Positions 25,810 through 33,938 of a stretch of DNA of 54,920 nt are shown one piece after another. The position numbers were made by a program, and so were the translations under genes. Each line of letters begins with the position of its first letter. Within the stretch, counting starts at the first letter, position 1. Below the pieces are notes generated by a model. The model saw only the letters and a program-made list of their open reading frames with translations. It made no database searches and was not told the origin of the DNA. The DNA is from Bacteroidaceae bacterium (GTDB lineage: Bacteria; Bacteroidota; Bacteroidia; Bacteroidales; Bacteroidaceae): the NCBI GenBank assembly GCA_024683455.1, contig JAIKYE010000012.1:1-54920 (forward strand), read 5' to 3'.

Positions 25810-27300
25810 TCATTCATTCAGATCAATGACATAGCTTACCTTTCTACCACTTGGGGTGAGAGCCTTAATCCAAAGGGTGCGGTCGGTACTCTGGTTGGCA
25901 CTCTTGACAGCCTCTTCCCAATCCTCTACGGTATTCATCTTCTGGTCGTTAACCTGCAGGACGATAGTGCCCTTAGCGGCTCCGGCCGTCTTCATCTTAC
26001 CATTGCGGATGGCATTGATAGTCAAACCATATGTAATGTTCATTGTCTTCTTCTCCTCGTCTGAAACAGGTTTCATCTGAACGCCCAACTGGTCGAGGTC
26101 AACCTCTTCCATAACCTTGGTTGTACCCTGAGAGTTGCGTAATGTAACTGTCTCTGTATGAGACTTCTTGTTTCTGAGATACTTGATGGTCACCTTATCA
26201 CCCGGACGATGCTGAGCGATTGCCTCTTGCAGCTCTGACATCTTGTTTACCTTCTTGCCATCAAATTCGGTAATCACATCACCCTTCTCCAAGCCAGCAT
26301 CTTCTGCAGCACTTGTATCGTAAATCTTTTCGATGTAAACACCTGTTACGGTTCCCAACTCTACATCGTTGCCTTTGGCCTTTTCATTATCGATGTAATT
26401 AGACACATCCTGTCCACTTACACCCAAAACAGCACGCTGAACGGTTCCATAGACCTTAAGGTCTGCCACAACCTTATTCATAATAGAAGTAGGAATGGCA
26501 AATCCGTAGCCGCTATAGCTACCTGTCTGGCTGTACAGCATAGCGTTGATGCCAACCAACTCACCCTTCTCGTTCACAAGGGCGCCACCACTGTTACCAG
26601 CATTGATGGCAGCATCCGTCTGAATAAAACTTTCTATACCGTTGGCACCAAGGGTACGGGCCTTTGCACTGACGATACCAGCCGTTACGGTACTGGTAAG
26701 ATTAAAAGGATTACCTACTGCCAGCACCCACTGTCCCAACTTCAGGTCATCACTATTACCAATGGGGATGGTAGGCAAATCCTTACCGTCTATCTTGATA
26801 AGAGCCAAGTCCGTAGTAGCATCACATCCGATAATACGTCCCTTGAACTCACGGTTGTCATTCAACTTCACTTCTATCTGATCAGCCTCGCCTACCACAT
26901 GGTTGTTGGTTACGATATAGCCGTCAGAGCTGATAATAACACCACTACCGGCACCATGTCTGTCTGGAGCCTTGTATTCACGTTGCTGAGGCTGCTGACC
27001 ACGACCGCCAAAACCGAAGAAATCACCAAAGAAATCGCTGAACGGATCCTGAACCGTCACGCGCTGCGTCTTGCCCGTTTGTGTAACCTTGATGTACACT
27101 ACAGCATTTACAGCAGATTCTGCAGCTGATGTCAAATCAACGTATCCGCCTGATACAGCAGCAGCTGCTGCAGGAGAAGGCGCGAAAATGGGTGCGGGAG
27201 CTTCATTTGTTTTGGTATTCTTTATCACAGCACCTGTTACAGCACTACTTGCAAATGCAAGAATAGTCATTCCAATCCACATTTTAGTTGTCTGTTTCAT
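25810..27300 (-). CDS. htrA: Do-like periplasmic serine protease (DegP/HtrA family)
   Basis: The envelope-stress protease has 496 residues and an N-terminal export or anchor helix (about 7-26). The trypsin-like domain carries the triad His134 (IVTNNHVVG), Asp164 (TTDLALIKID) and Ser237 (NAGNSGGALV). Two PDZ domains follow (about 290-390, including AGLEKGDVITEFDGKKV, and about 405-490, ending GRKVSYVIDLNE). A glycine/phenylalanine-rich LA-loop-like insert (FGDFFGFGGRGQQPQQ) lies at about 90-105. The protease would degrade or hold misfolded periplasmic proteins. It is transcribed alone from the box at 27355-27362 and ends at a hairpin. Confidence 0.96.
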   Translation of the reverse strand: MKQTTKMWIGMTILAFASSAVTGAVIKNTKTNEAPAPIFAPSPAAAAAVSGGYVDLTSAAESAVNAVVYIKVTQTGKTQRVTVQDPFSDFFGDFFGFGGRGQQPQQREYKAPDRHGAGSGVIISSDGYIVTNNHVVGEADQIEVKLNDNREFKGRIIGCDATTDLALIKIDGKDLPTIPIGNSDDLKLGQWVLAVGNPFNLTSTVTAGIVSAKARTLGANGIESFIQTDAAINAGNSGGALVNEKGELVGINAMLYSQTGSYSGYGFAIPTSIMNKVVADLKVYGTVQRAVLGVSGQDVSNYIDNEKAKGNDVELGTVTGVYIEKIYDTSAAEDAGLEKGDVITEFDGKKVNKMSELQEAIAQHRPGDKVTIKYLRNKKSHTETVTLRNSQGTTKVMEEVDLDQLGVQMKPVSDEEKKTMNITYGLTINAIRNGKMKTAGAAKGTIVLQVNDQKMNTVEDWEEAVKSANQSTDRTLWIKALTPSGRKVSYVIDLNE

Positions 27301-27354
27301 AACTATTTCTGTTTTTTATTGTTAATTTTCTTGTTTTTCTTCATTAAAACAATG

Positions 27355-27362
27355 CAAATATA
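27355..27362 (-). promoter_or_regulatory. -7 promoter box for htrA
   Basis: The minus strand reads TATATTTG (TAnnTTTG), 55 bases before the htrA ATG. The rest of the 27301-27631 gap holds the rnpB promoter and AT-rich sequence with no credible gene. Confidence 0.55.
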
Positions 27363-27588
27363 TATCAATTATTATGAATGCTGTATATACAGGGACGCTT
27401 TTTTGCCTTTATTTAACAAAGAGGCATATCTCATTAACGGTTGTTAAAAGCTATCTGTGAAGTTATTTACATTCGTTTAACAACATGGCATGAAATAATT
27501 GTAAGAAAATCGTTCATCGAATCGTAATTATGGCACTACATTTCGAAGGCAGACAGCATCTAAGAAATGAAAATAAATGTCTATTTAT

Positions 27589-27619
27589 TTTGCATTTCGC
27601 TTGATTTGCACTACCTTTG
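27589..27619 (+). promoter_or_regulatory. Consensus Bacteroidales promoter of rnpB
   Basis: TTTG (27589-27592) and TACCTTTG (27612-27619) are separated by exactly 19 bp, matching the TTTG-N19-21-TAnnTTTG consensus. Transcription would start near 27627-27632, at the first paired base of the RNA. This is the best promoter match in the window. Confidence 0.8.
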
Positions 27620-27631
27620 TCCCCCAGAATT

Positions 27632-28012
27632 AGGCAGTAAACCGGCTTGTCGCTGGCTTTCTTGGCAACAAGAGAGTAAGAGGAAAGTCCGGGCAACACA
27701 GGGCGTCCCGCTTCCTAACGGAAAGAGATTCGCGAGAGTCTGATAATGCAGAAGAAAATAACCGCCCTATTCCATAGGGTAAGGGTGAGAAGGCAGGGTA
27801 AGAGCCTACCAGGTTGGTGGTGACATCAATGCTGTGCATTCCGGGAGTTGAAAGTTCATGTATACCAGCGAACAAAAAGAGAAGGCGGCCCGTCTGAGCT
27901 GGAGGGTAGAACGATAGAGGCCTGTGGCAACACAGGTCGTAGATAAATGACAAGCGTCTTTCTCCCCCAAAAAGGAAAAGATTACAGAACCCGGCTTACA
28001 AGTTTACTGTCT
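27632..28012 (+). ncRNA. rnpB: RNase P RNA, bacterial class A
   Basis: This is the catalytic RNA that matures tRNA 5' ends. The diagnostic conserved segments are present: GAGGAAAGTCCGGGC near 27677 (P4 5' side, CR I), the AGATAAATGACAAG segment near 27940, and ACAGAACCCGGCTTAC near 27985 (P4 3' side). The ends are set by P1: GGCAGTAAAC (27633-27642) pairs with GTTTACTGTC (28002-28011). A T-run (28012-28016) follows, consistent with termination, although the next gene starts only 18 bases after the RNA ends. Confidence 0.95.
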
Positions 28013-28030
28013 TTTTCTATTTTTAATGAG

Positions 28031-29311
28031 ATGAAAATGAGAAACCTGGATTATATCTGGAACATTAACGAGCAGAAGTTGTCCCCCTTCAAAAGATGGC
28101 GTCTGAGGATGATAAAACGAAGTATCATCATTACAGAATGCATCATGAAGAACAACCTTATGAGCTATGCCTCTGCACTGACGTACAACTGCATGTTGGC
28201 TGCCGTTCCCGTTCTTGCCATTATCTTTGCCATTGCCAAAGGATTCGGGTTTGACAATTTTCTGGAGGAACGAATACGCGAATCCCTGGAAATAAATCCA
28301 GAAATCCTTGATACTATTCTGGGGTTTGTAGATTCCTACCTTCAACATACTAAGAGCGGCGTATTCCTGGGTGTAGGTCTTGTGTTCCTGCTGTACACAT
28401 TACTCTCCCTTACAACGAATATAGAGACCGCATTTAACACCATCTGGTTTGTCAAATCATCCCGCAACATCTACAAGAAGATTACAGACTACATCAGTGT
28501 ATTCATTCTGCTCCCCTTTATTATCATTATCTTGAGCGGTCTGAATATGGCTGTCATGACATTCCGCAGTCTGCTACCCGACTATCTGTACCTAAGCAAT
28601 ACCTTAGGGACCATCCTTCACATGTCCCCTGTTGTACTCATCTGCATTGCCTTTATCTTATTGTATAAGATGATGCCAAACACGCATGTTAAGTTCAAGA
28701 ATGTTATCGTTCCCGGTATAGTTGCGGGAATATCATTCTCAGTTATCCAATACTTATATGTCCACTACCAGATCAAACTGAGCAGTTATAATGCCATATA
28801 CGGATCATTTGCGGCACTGCCTCTTTTCATGTTGCTGCTGCAGATATCATGGAGCATCTGCCTGATAGGAGGACAGTTGTGCTATGCCAACCAATGTATG
28901 GAGAACTATGCCTTTGAGCGACAGAGTTACGATTTGAGTCGACGCTATCGGGATACAATCTGCCTGCTTCTCATGAGTAAGATATGCAAGAGATTCGCTA
29001 ATGGCGACACAGCCTATTCAGCACGTTCTCTGGCACGGGACACCCAGTTGCCAGAAACTGTAGTAAGAATCCTACTGGATGAACTGACTAATATGCAGTT
29101 GCTTGTTGAGACACACAATGAGGCCGATACCGCCTCGCAATACCTTCCTGCCATCGACATACACAGAATGACACTAAAAATGGTAGTGAAACACATCGAC
29201 AGTTTTGGCTCCGAGGCCACATCACATACATGGAAGATGAATGCTCCTGAATGGGAAAGACTCAGAGCCCTCAGGTATCACGACAAGGACACCTTGTTGA
29301 TTGACGTTTAA
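28031..29311 (+). CDS. YihY/BrkB-family membrane protein
   Basis: The 426-residue product matches the YihY/BrkB (UPF0761) family, once misnamed ribonuclease BN. About six transmembrane segments lie within residues 55-290. Family features include MSYASALTYNCMLAAVPVLAI, AFNTIWFVKSSRN, VTVPGIVAGI-like 'IVPGIVAGISFSVIQYLYVHY' split around a proline, YNAIYGSFAALPLFMLLLQ and WSICLIGGQLCYA. The C-terminal 120 residues are cytosolic and look winged-helix-like (YSARSLARDTQLPETVVRIL). The ATG at 28031 avoids overlapping rnpB; a longer frame from 27947 would lie inside the RNase P RNA and is unlikely. The function is not established for the family. Confidence 0.88.
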   Translation: MKMRNLDYIWNINEQKLSPFKRWRLRMIKRSIIITECIMKNNLMSYASALTYNCMLAAVPVLAIIFAIAKGFGFDNFLEERIRESLEINPEILDTILGFVDSYLQHTKSGVFLGVGLVFLLYTLLSLTTNIETAFNTIWFVKSSRNIYKKITDYISVFILLPFIIIILSGLNMAVMTFRSLLPDYLYLSNTLGTILHMSPVVLICIAFILLYKMMPNTHVKFKNVIVPGIVAGISFSVIQYLYVHYQIKLSSYNAIYGSFAALPLFMLLLQISWSICLIGGQLCYANQCMENYAFERQSYDLSRRYRDTICLLLMSKICKRFANGDTAYSARSLARDTQLPETVVRILLDELTNMQLLVETHNEADTASQYLPAIDIHRMTLKMVVKHIDSFGSEATSHTWKMNAPEWERLRALRYHDKDTLLIDV

Positions 29312-29335
29312 CAACAGAAAGAAAACTTATACATT

Positions 29336-29479
29336 ATGATTATAAAGATTCTATTAGGCTGGATAATTTTCCTTGTTGTTGTTTATTGTGTAATGTGGTT
29401 TGACATCATTTATTACAAGAAAAACTTACCAGGAATTTTCCGCAAGCTTCTCCTTGCCTTTACTGAAGAGGAAGAATAA
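29336..29479 (+). CDS. 47-residue small membrane protein
   Basis: An ATG-initiated frame 24 bases after the BrkB stop encodes a single transmembrane helix (ILLGWIIFLVVVYCVMWF, about 5-22). A basic juxtamembrane segment (YYKKN, FRKLL) and an acidic EEEE C-terminus follow. It is preceded by an AGAAAGAAAAC purine run and followed by a terminator 12 bases later. The topology and composition look like a genuine small membrane protein. The family is not recognised. Cotranscription with the BrkB gene is likely. Confidence 0.65.
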   Translation: MIIKILLGWIIFLVVVYCVMWFDIIYYKKNLPGIFRKLLLAFTEEEE

Positions 29480-29491
29480 AACAACACAAAC

Positions 29492-29532
29492 AAAAAGAAA
29501 TGGCCTCCAAGAACTGGAAGTCATTTCTTTTT
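29492..29532. terminator. Bidirectional terminator after the small membrane gene
   Basis: An 11-bp outer stem (AAAAAGAAATG with CATTTCTTTTT) encloses a second 5-6 bp helix. It ends in TTTTT on the plus strand and in a matching run on the minus strand. It separates convergent transcripts ending at 29479 and 29552. Confidence 0.85.
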
Positions 29533-29551
29533 CGTATTTATAGAGAGTATA

Positions 29552-30382
29552 TTAATTGTTCTTTATCAGGAAAATCATTGAAGTTACTGTTGCCAATGTA
29601 CTGATAATGGTAGCTCCGGCAGTCCAGAACGTATAGAAGGCGCTGCTCTTTATACTCTGGCTCTTGTTGGGCTCAACGTAAATCAGGTCGTTCTGTTGAA
29701 CATAGTATGCAGGACTATTAAAGACATCTGTCTTCGTAAGATCCATTTCATACATCATTCGCTTTCCATCTACCTCACGATAAAGTCTAACCTTCTGGCG
29801 CAAACCGGTATCTGCGATATCCCCGCACTGTGAAAGAATATCAAGAACGGTATTACGTTCACTGGTCAGGCTGACAACCCTGGGACCTTTTACAGCTCCT
29901 AATACTGCCACGCGTGCATTCAACAGATTAACAGTAACGCCAGGATCCTTGATTTTGCTAACATCCTTGATTTTTTCCTCTATCACCTTGGCAGCATCAA
30001 AAGTTGTAAGACCGGCAACATGAACTCGTCCGACAGAGGGGAGAACAACACATCCGTCATTGGATATGGTGTAGCCGTAAGCGTTAGACATACCACCGGA
30101 AGTAGAAGAAGAAAGGTAAGAAGAACCTGTACGACCACCACCTGAGGTACCCATAACTACATCGTCTGCAAAGATAGACAACAACTCAGGCTCACTACAA
30201 GTCACCTTTACGAGTATCTGGTCTGCAGGCTTCAGCTTCATCTCATACTGCTGCATTACCTCCTGTGCCTGTGTAAACAGAGAATCCGATCCCTGAAAAT
30301 AGACAATCTTCTTGGTTGAAACACAGCTGCACATCATAGCAGCAAGTGCAAGGATAGAAAGAATGGAATAAAACTTCTTCAT
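29552..30382 (-). CDS. wza: Polysaccharide export lipoprotein (Wza/BexD-like)
   Basis: This outer-membrane polysaccharide export protein starts at MKKFYSIL (ATG 30382; an ATG 12 bases upstream is possible). The lipobox is MMCSC. The poly-export domain starts at about residue 50 (LKPADQILVKVTCSEPELLSIF) and includes GYTISNDGCVVLPSVGRVHVAG. An SLBB-type domain (VAVLGAVKGPRVVSLTSERN) follows, and a terminal hydrophobic helix (FWTAGATIISTLATVTSMIFLI) resembles the Wza membrane-spanning helix. It stands alone, about 4.5 kb from the Wzc gene. A second, longer Wza-like protein is encoded at 51747-54314, so this one may serve a different polymer. Confidence 0.9.
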   Translation of the reverse strand: MKKFYSILSILALAAMMCSCVSTKKIVYFQGSDSLFTQAQEVMQQYEMKLKPADQILVKVTCSEPELLSIFADDVVMGTSGGGRTGSSYLSSSTSGGMSNAYGYTISNDGCVVLPSVGRVHVAGLTTFDAAKVIEEKIKDVSKIKDPGVTVNLLNARVAVLGAVKGPRVVSLTSERNTVLDILSQCGDIADTGLRQKVRLYREVDGKRMMYEMDLTKTDVFNSPAYYVQQNDLIYVEPNKSQSIKSSAFYTFWTAGATIISTLATVTSMIFLIKNN

Positions 30383-30404
30383 TTTAATTTTCAAATTTTC
30401 GTGG

Positions 30405-30412
30405 CAAAGTTA
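30405..30412 (-). promoter_or_regulatory. -7 promoter box for the lone wza-like gene
   Basis: The minus strand reads TAACTTTG (TAnnTTTG), 23 bases upstream of the ATG at 30382. It supports independent transcription. Confidence 0.6.
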
Positions 30413-30496
30413 ATGCTTTTATTCTATATTTCTGCCATTATAGTCCGATTTTTAGTTAAATACTGAAACATTTAAGGATTAATGGTAAAAAATATA

Positions 30497-30504
30497 TACC
30501 TTTG
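30497..30504 (+). promoter_or_regulatory. -7 promoter box for the small HAD hydrolase
   Basis: TACCTTTG matches TAnnTTTG and a TTTA at 30471-30474 is near the -33 position. It lies inside the longest possible frame of the hydrolase, so it favours the later start at 30527. Confidence 0.6.
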
Positions 30505-30526
30505 CGTCAAACTTTTTTATGAGAAT

Positions 30527-30949
30527 ATGACTATAGCAGTAGATTTTGACGGTACAATTGTAGAGCACAAATACCCAGAGATCGGCAGGGAAATTCCCTT
30601 CGCCACAGATACGCTAAAGATGCTTATCCAGGATCGCCATAAACTAATCTTATGGAGCGTCAGAGAAGGTAAGCTGCTGGAAGATGCCGTGGAATGGTGT
30701 AAAGCCAGAGGCGTTGAGTTTTATGCCATAAACAAAGACTTCCCTGAGGAAGATGTAGAAAGAAACATGCATTTCAGCAGAAAACTGAAAGCCGATATAT
30801 GGATTGACGACAGGAATGTAGGTGGCTTACCTGACTGGGGAACCATATATGAAATGATTTCCAAGCACAAAACATACGAGCAGGTTCTGACAGAGCAACT
30901 TGGCGCTTCGGAACCGGAAAAACCGAAAAAGAAATGGTGGCAGTTTTAA
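30527..30949 (+). CDS. Small HAD-superfamily hydrolase
   Basis: The 140-residue cytosolic protein, starting at MTIAVDFDGTIVEH, has HAD motif I DFDGT (Asp6, Asp8), a motif II-like ILWSVREG, and a terminal IDDRNVGG acidic motif. It is a minimal HAD without a cap domain, similar to small Bacteroides hydrolases of unknown substrate. The C-terminal KPKKKWWQF tail is basic and aromatic. The upstream in-frame ATG at 30482 precedes the promoter box and would add a non-family N-terminus. The gene is transcribed alone and ends at a strong terminator. Confidence 0.85.
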   Translation: MTIAVDFDGTIVEHKYPEIGREIPFATDTLKMLIQDRHKLILWSVREGKLLEDAVEWCKARGVEFYAINKDFPEEDVERNMHFSRKLKADIWIDDRNVGGLPDWGTIYEMISKHKTYEQVLTEQLGASEPEKPKKKWWQF

Positions 30950-30967
30950 AAACAAGAAGATAACAAA

Positions 30968-30999
30968 AAAAAACCTTGGGCGAATACCCAAGGTTTTTT
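30968..30999. terminator. Bidirectional rho-independent terminator
   Basis: A 7-bp GC-rich stem (CCTTGGG/CCCAAGG) is extended by a 6-base A/T run on each side, with loop CGAATA. It serves the hydrolase (plus) and rny (minus) transcripts. Confidence 0.9.
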
Positions 31000-31018
31000 C
31001 TATACCTTATTATATATA

Positions 31019-32569
31019 CTATTTTGCATAAGAAACAGAACGTGTTTCTCTGATAACAGTAATCTTGACCTGACCAGGATACGTCATCTCATTCTGAATC
31101 TTTGTTGCGATATCAGTACTCAAAAGTTCCGTCTGTTTGTCGTCAATCTTGTCTGCACCTACAATAACACGCAACTCACGACCAGCCTGGATAGCGTATG
31201 TCTTAACCACACCGGGATAGCTCATAGCAATATTCTCCAAATCCTTCAGACGCTTGATATAAGCCTCCACGATCTCTCTACGAGCACCAGGACGAGCGCC
31301 GCTGATAGCATCACAAACCTGTACAATAGGAGCAAGAAGCGTTGTCATCTCCATCTCATCGTGGTGAGCACCTATAGCATTGCAAATATCTGGTTTCTCC
31401 TTATACTTCTCTGCCAACTTGGCTCCATACAATGCATGAGGCATCTCGGGCTCCTCGTCGGGCACCTTACCAATATCATGCAGCAGACCGGCACGCTTAG
31501 CTTTCTTTGGATTCAAGCCCAATTCGCTTGCCATAACTGCGCAAAGGTTGGCAGTTTCACGGGCATGCTGCAACAGGTTCTGACCATAGCTGCTGCGGTA
31601 TTTCATCTTACCAATAATACGAATCAACTCAGGATGCAAGCCGTGAACACCAAGGTCGATAGTGGTACGCTTACCAGTCTCTATAATCTCCTCATCAACC
31701 TGCTTCTTCACCTTGGCCACAACCTCCTCTATACGGGCAGGATGGATACGGCCATCGGCTACCAACTGATGCAAAGCCAACCGACAGATTTCACGTCTTA
31801 CAGGGTCGAAAGCACTGATAACGATAGCCTCAGGGGTATCATCTACCACAATTTCAACACCTGTGGCAGCTTCCAGCGCACGTATATTTCGACCTTCACG
31901 TCCGATAATACGTCCCTTAACCTCATCATTTTCTATATGGAAGACTGTAACACTATTCTCTACAGCCGTTTCTGTTGCTACACGCTGGATAGTCTGTATG
32001 ATGATACGCTTAGCCTCTTTATTGGCTGTCATCTTAGCATCATCCATAATCTCATTGATGTAAGCAGCAGCACTGGTCTTAGCTTCATCCTTAAGAGATT
32101 CTATCAAACGTTCACGAGCCTCATCCACACTAAGACCAGAGATTTCCTCCAACTTAGTACGTTCCTGCTCCAGCAAACGTCCCATTCGCTGATCGACCTC
32201 TTCTTCCTTCTTCTGAAGAACAGCCTGCTGGGTCTCCAGACGCATACGCATTGTATCTGATTCCTGCTTGCGACGGGTCAGTTCGTCCTGTCTTTGGTTC
32301 AGGCTTAATTCCCTCTGCTTTGCTCTATTCTCAGCTTGCTGGATTTGCTGATTACGCTGGCGAACTTCTTTCTCCAACTCAGCCTTTTTACTGATGAACT
32401 TCTCCTTAACTTCCAACAATTTCTTTTGCTTGATGATTTCAGCCTCTTGCTCAGCCTCTGCTTTCATACTCTTGCGTTTGCTTGGCAACACAACAAAGTA
32501 CCATACGCAAAAGAAGATCACAAAGGATACAATGCCTATGATCAATCCGCAAATAATATAAGTTGTCAT
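31019..32569 (-). CDS. rny: Ribonuclease Y
   Basis: This membrane-anchored endoribonuclease initiates mRNA decay. The 516 residues match the family. They comprise an N-terminal transmembrane helix (about 5-28), a long coiled coil (about 35-190), a KH RNA-binding domain with [15 protein letters not shown] near 215-230, and an HD catalytic domain with the metal-binding [20 protein letters not shown] near 360-380. It is third in a compact operon after the 98-residue coiled-coil gene and zapA (34 bases from zapA), linking RNA decay with division-protein expression. Confidence 0.97.
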   Translation of the reverse strand: MTTYIICGLIIGIVSFVIFFCVWYFVVLPSKRKSMKAEAEQEAEIIKQKKLLEVKEKFISKKAELEKEVRQRNQQIQQAENRAKQRELSLNQRQDELTRRKQESDTMRMRLETQQAVLQKKEEEVDQRMGRLLEQERTKLEEISGLSVDEARERLIESLKDEAKTSAAAYINEIMDDAKMTANKEAKRIIIQTIQRVATETAVENSVTVFHIENDEVKGRIIGREGRNIRALEAATGVEIVVDDTPEAIVISAFDPVRREICRLALHQLVADGRIHPARIEEVVAKVKKQVDEEIIETGKRTTIDLGVHGLHPELIRIIGKMKYRSSYGQNLLQHARETANLCAVMASELGLNPKKAKRAGLLHDIGKVPDEEPEMPHALYGAKLAEKYKEKPDICNAIGAHHDEMEMTTLLAPIVQVCDAISGARPGARREIVEAYIKRLKDLENIAMSYPGVVKTYAIQAGRELRVIVGADKIDDKQTELLSTDIATKIQNEMTYPGQVKITVIRETRSVSYAK

Positions 32570-32603
32570 GAATTCTTGGTGTTTGAATTATTAATTGGGG
32601 TCA

Positions 32604-32912
32604 TTAACTCTCTGTTTTTTTCTCGAGTGCGGACTCCAACTCTGCAAGCAACGGCTTCAGACGGCTGGTTATAGGCTCTATATCCATCGACGTTTCCTGT
32701 TGCTTAACCTTAACGGCTATATCCAATATGGTCATAACCAAGTACATTTCTGTACTCTGCCCAGGATAGCTATTTGTATAAAAGTTGAATCTCTCCTTTA
32801 TAAGTTTCTCAGCCTGCCGATAAACATATTCCTCCTCACGACGAACAGTCATAGGCAATGTCCAACTGCCAAAACGGAGAGTTATTGATAAGGTGTCACT
32901 TTGCTCAGCCAT
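32604..32912 (-). CDS. zapA: Cell division protein ZapA
   Basis: This 102-residue FtsZ-ring-associated protein has the ZapA layout: an N-terminal beta hairpin (SITLRFGSWTLPMTVRREEEYVYRQAEKLI) and a C-terminal helix that dimerises (MYLVMTILDIAVKVKQQ...LKPLLAELESAL). ZapA cross-links FtsZ filaments in the cytoplasm. It lies 4 bases after the coiled-coil gene, so expression is coupled. Confidence 0.92.
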   Translation of the reverse strand: MAEQSDTLSITLRFGSWTLPMTVRREEEYVYRQAEKLIKERFNFYTNSYPGQSTEMYLVMTILDIAVKVKQQETSMDIEPITSRLKPLLAELESALEKKTES

Positions 32913-32916
32913 AATT

Positions 32917-33213
32917 CTATTCTACTTTAAGCATGGAGATACACCGGTCAACGTCACGCACCATCTTTCTGATACGGCCTCTGAGGTCTTTAACATCATC
33001 GTCTGCCATATCAATGTACTTCGCCATCTTAAGATGGGTATATTGTTGTTGGAGCTCTTCATTTTTCTGCTTCAAAGACACAATCTCCTCATCACGTTCT
33101 TTCAAACGCGACAGGAGGCTCTTCTTCTCGTCCTGAGACTTAGTGTACTGCAAAAGAAGCTGGCGAGTACGGGTCTCAAGTCGAATAATAAGTTCTGTCA
33201 GTTTTGCATCCAT
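32917..33213 (-). CDS. Small coiled-coil protein upstream of zapA
   Basis: The 98-residue, highly charged protein has a continuous coiled coil (about 5-65; DEEIVSLKQKNEELQQQYTHL). A short conserved-looking end (DMADDDVKDLRGRIRKMVRDVDRCISML) follows. Its position 4 bases before zapA and its ZapB-like size and composition suggest a division-ring partner of ZapA. This is inference from context, since the sequence alone is not diagnostic. Confidence 0.85.
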   Translation of the reverse strand: MDAKLTELIIRLETRTRQLLLQYTKSQDEKKSLLSRLKERDEEIVSLKQKNEELQQQYTHLKMAKYIDMADDDVKDLRGRIRKMVRDVDRCISMLKVE

Positions 33214-33241
33214 TTTCTTTCGAACTCCAATATTTCGAGGA

Positions 33242-33249
33242 CAAAGATA
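33242..33249 (-). promoter_or_regulatory. -7 promoter box for the coiled-coil/zapA/rny operon
   Basis: The minus strand reads TATCTTTG (TAnnTTTG), 29 bases before the first ATG. A T-rich tract lies just upstream, between it and the neighbouring gene. Confidence 0.6.
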
Positions 33250-33274
33250 ACTTTTTTTTTATCTTTATGCAAAA

Positions 33275-33898
33275 TTATTCCTCACTATTTTTCTTTGGCT
33301 CCTTTTTTGCGAGCATAACAAGGGTATAAACATATTCAGACATCCATGATTCCGTATACCCAAGAGCCGACTGGTACTTCCTGACGGAAACGCAAGTACG
33401 ACGCACACCATCATCCTTCCAATTCGGCTTGGTCATAATCTCATGAATCTGTTTTTCTACCATCTGACGCAAGGCGCTCTTAAAGAAACTGGGCAAACGG
33501 AACTTCCACTGCATAAGGTTTCCCATTAGCATCATAAGATCCTGGCTGAAACCCTGGAATGTAATCAGATAGCCTTGGACATCCTGTATTTTCTTACAAC
33601 GCTTCTTTACGCTGTTATCCACCTCGTCAAAAAAGCTATCACTGATATGATAAATATCTTGCATCAGCTTTCGACACTGTTTCTTTTCGCCGATGCCCAA
33701 CTTATTATTTACCGTTTGAACATGATAAGTTTGCTTAAAAACCCTCAAATCAGGCAAAGAAGCCAGGTTATTAATTCCTAAATGGGCTGCAATAACCGAC
33801 TGGTAATATACCCTGATAAGCAACATAAAATCTTCCATGCCACCAATACGTGTACCAGAATCGGATTTTCGCGCAAATAATTTTGAAAATATTGACAT
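33275..33898 (-). CDS. Conserved-looking protein of unknown function
   Basis: I do not recognise the family. The 207-residue protein has no signal peptide or transmembrane helix and is rich in helical, basic and aromatic residues (KFRLPSFFKSALRQMVEKQIHEIM, YTESWMSEYVYTLVMLAKK). Its N-terminus (MSIFSKLFARKSDSGTRIGG) is basic and amphipathic and could associate with a membrane. It lies 40 bases downstream of the degenerate sugar-transferase gene on the same strand and may be cotranscribed with it. Confidence 0.75.
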   Translation of the reverse strand: MSIFSKLFARKSDSGTRIGGMEDFMLLIRVYYQSVIAAHLGINNLASLPDLRVFKQTYHVQTVNNKLGIGEKKQCRKLMQDIYHISDSFFDEVDNSVKKRCKKIQDVQGYLITFQGFSQDLMMLMGNLMQWKFRLPSFFKSALRQMVEKQIHEIMTKPNWKDDGVRRTCVSVRKYQSALGYTESWMSEYVYTLVMLAKKEPKKNSEE

Positions 33899-33938
33899 TG
33901 TTCTATACTATAATATATTATAACTTATAACAGGCTTT

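Noticed and set aside
27947..28030. Upstream extension of the BrkB-like gene (28 extra codons)
   Set aside because: These codons lie mostly inside the 3' part of RNase P RNA, including the conserved P4 strand, and the extra residues do not fit the family. The ATG at 28031 is preferred.
28031..29311. Functional link of the 'ribonuclease BN' family protein to RNase P RNA beside it
   Set aside because: The ribonuclease name for YihY/BrkB proteins was a misannotation; the protein is a polytopic membrane protein, so adjacency is not evidence of a tRNA-processing role.
31361..32260. Plus-strand open frame (299 codons) opposite rny
   Set aside because: It is antisense to the KH and HD domains of ribonuclease Y and has no independent evidence.
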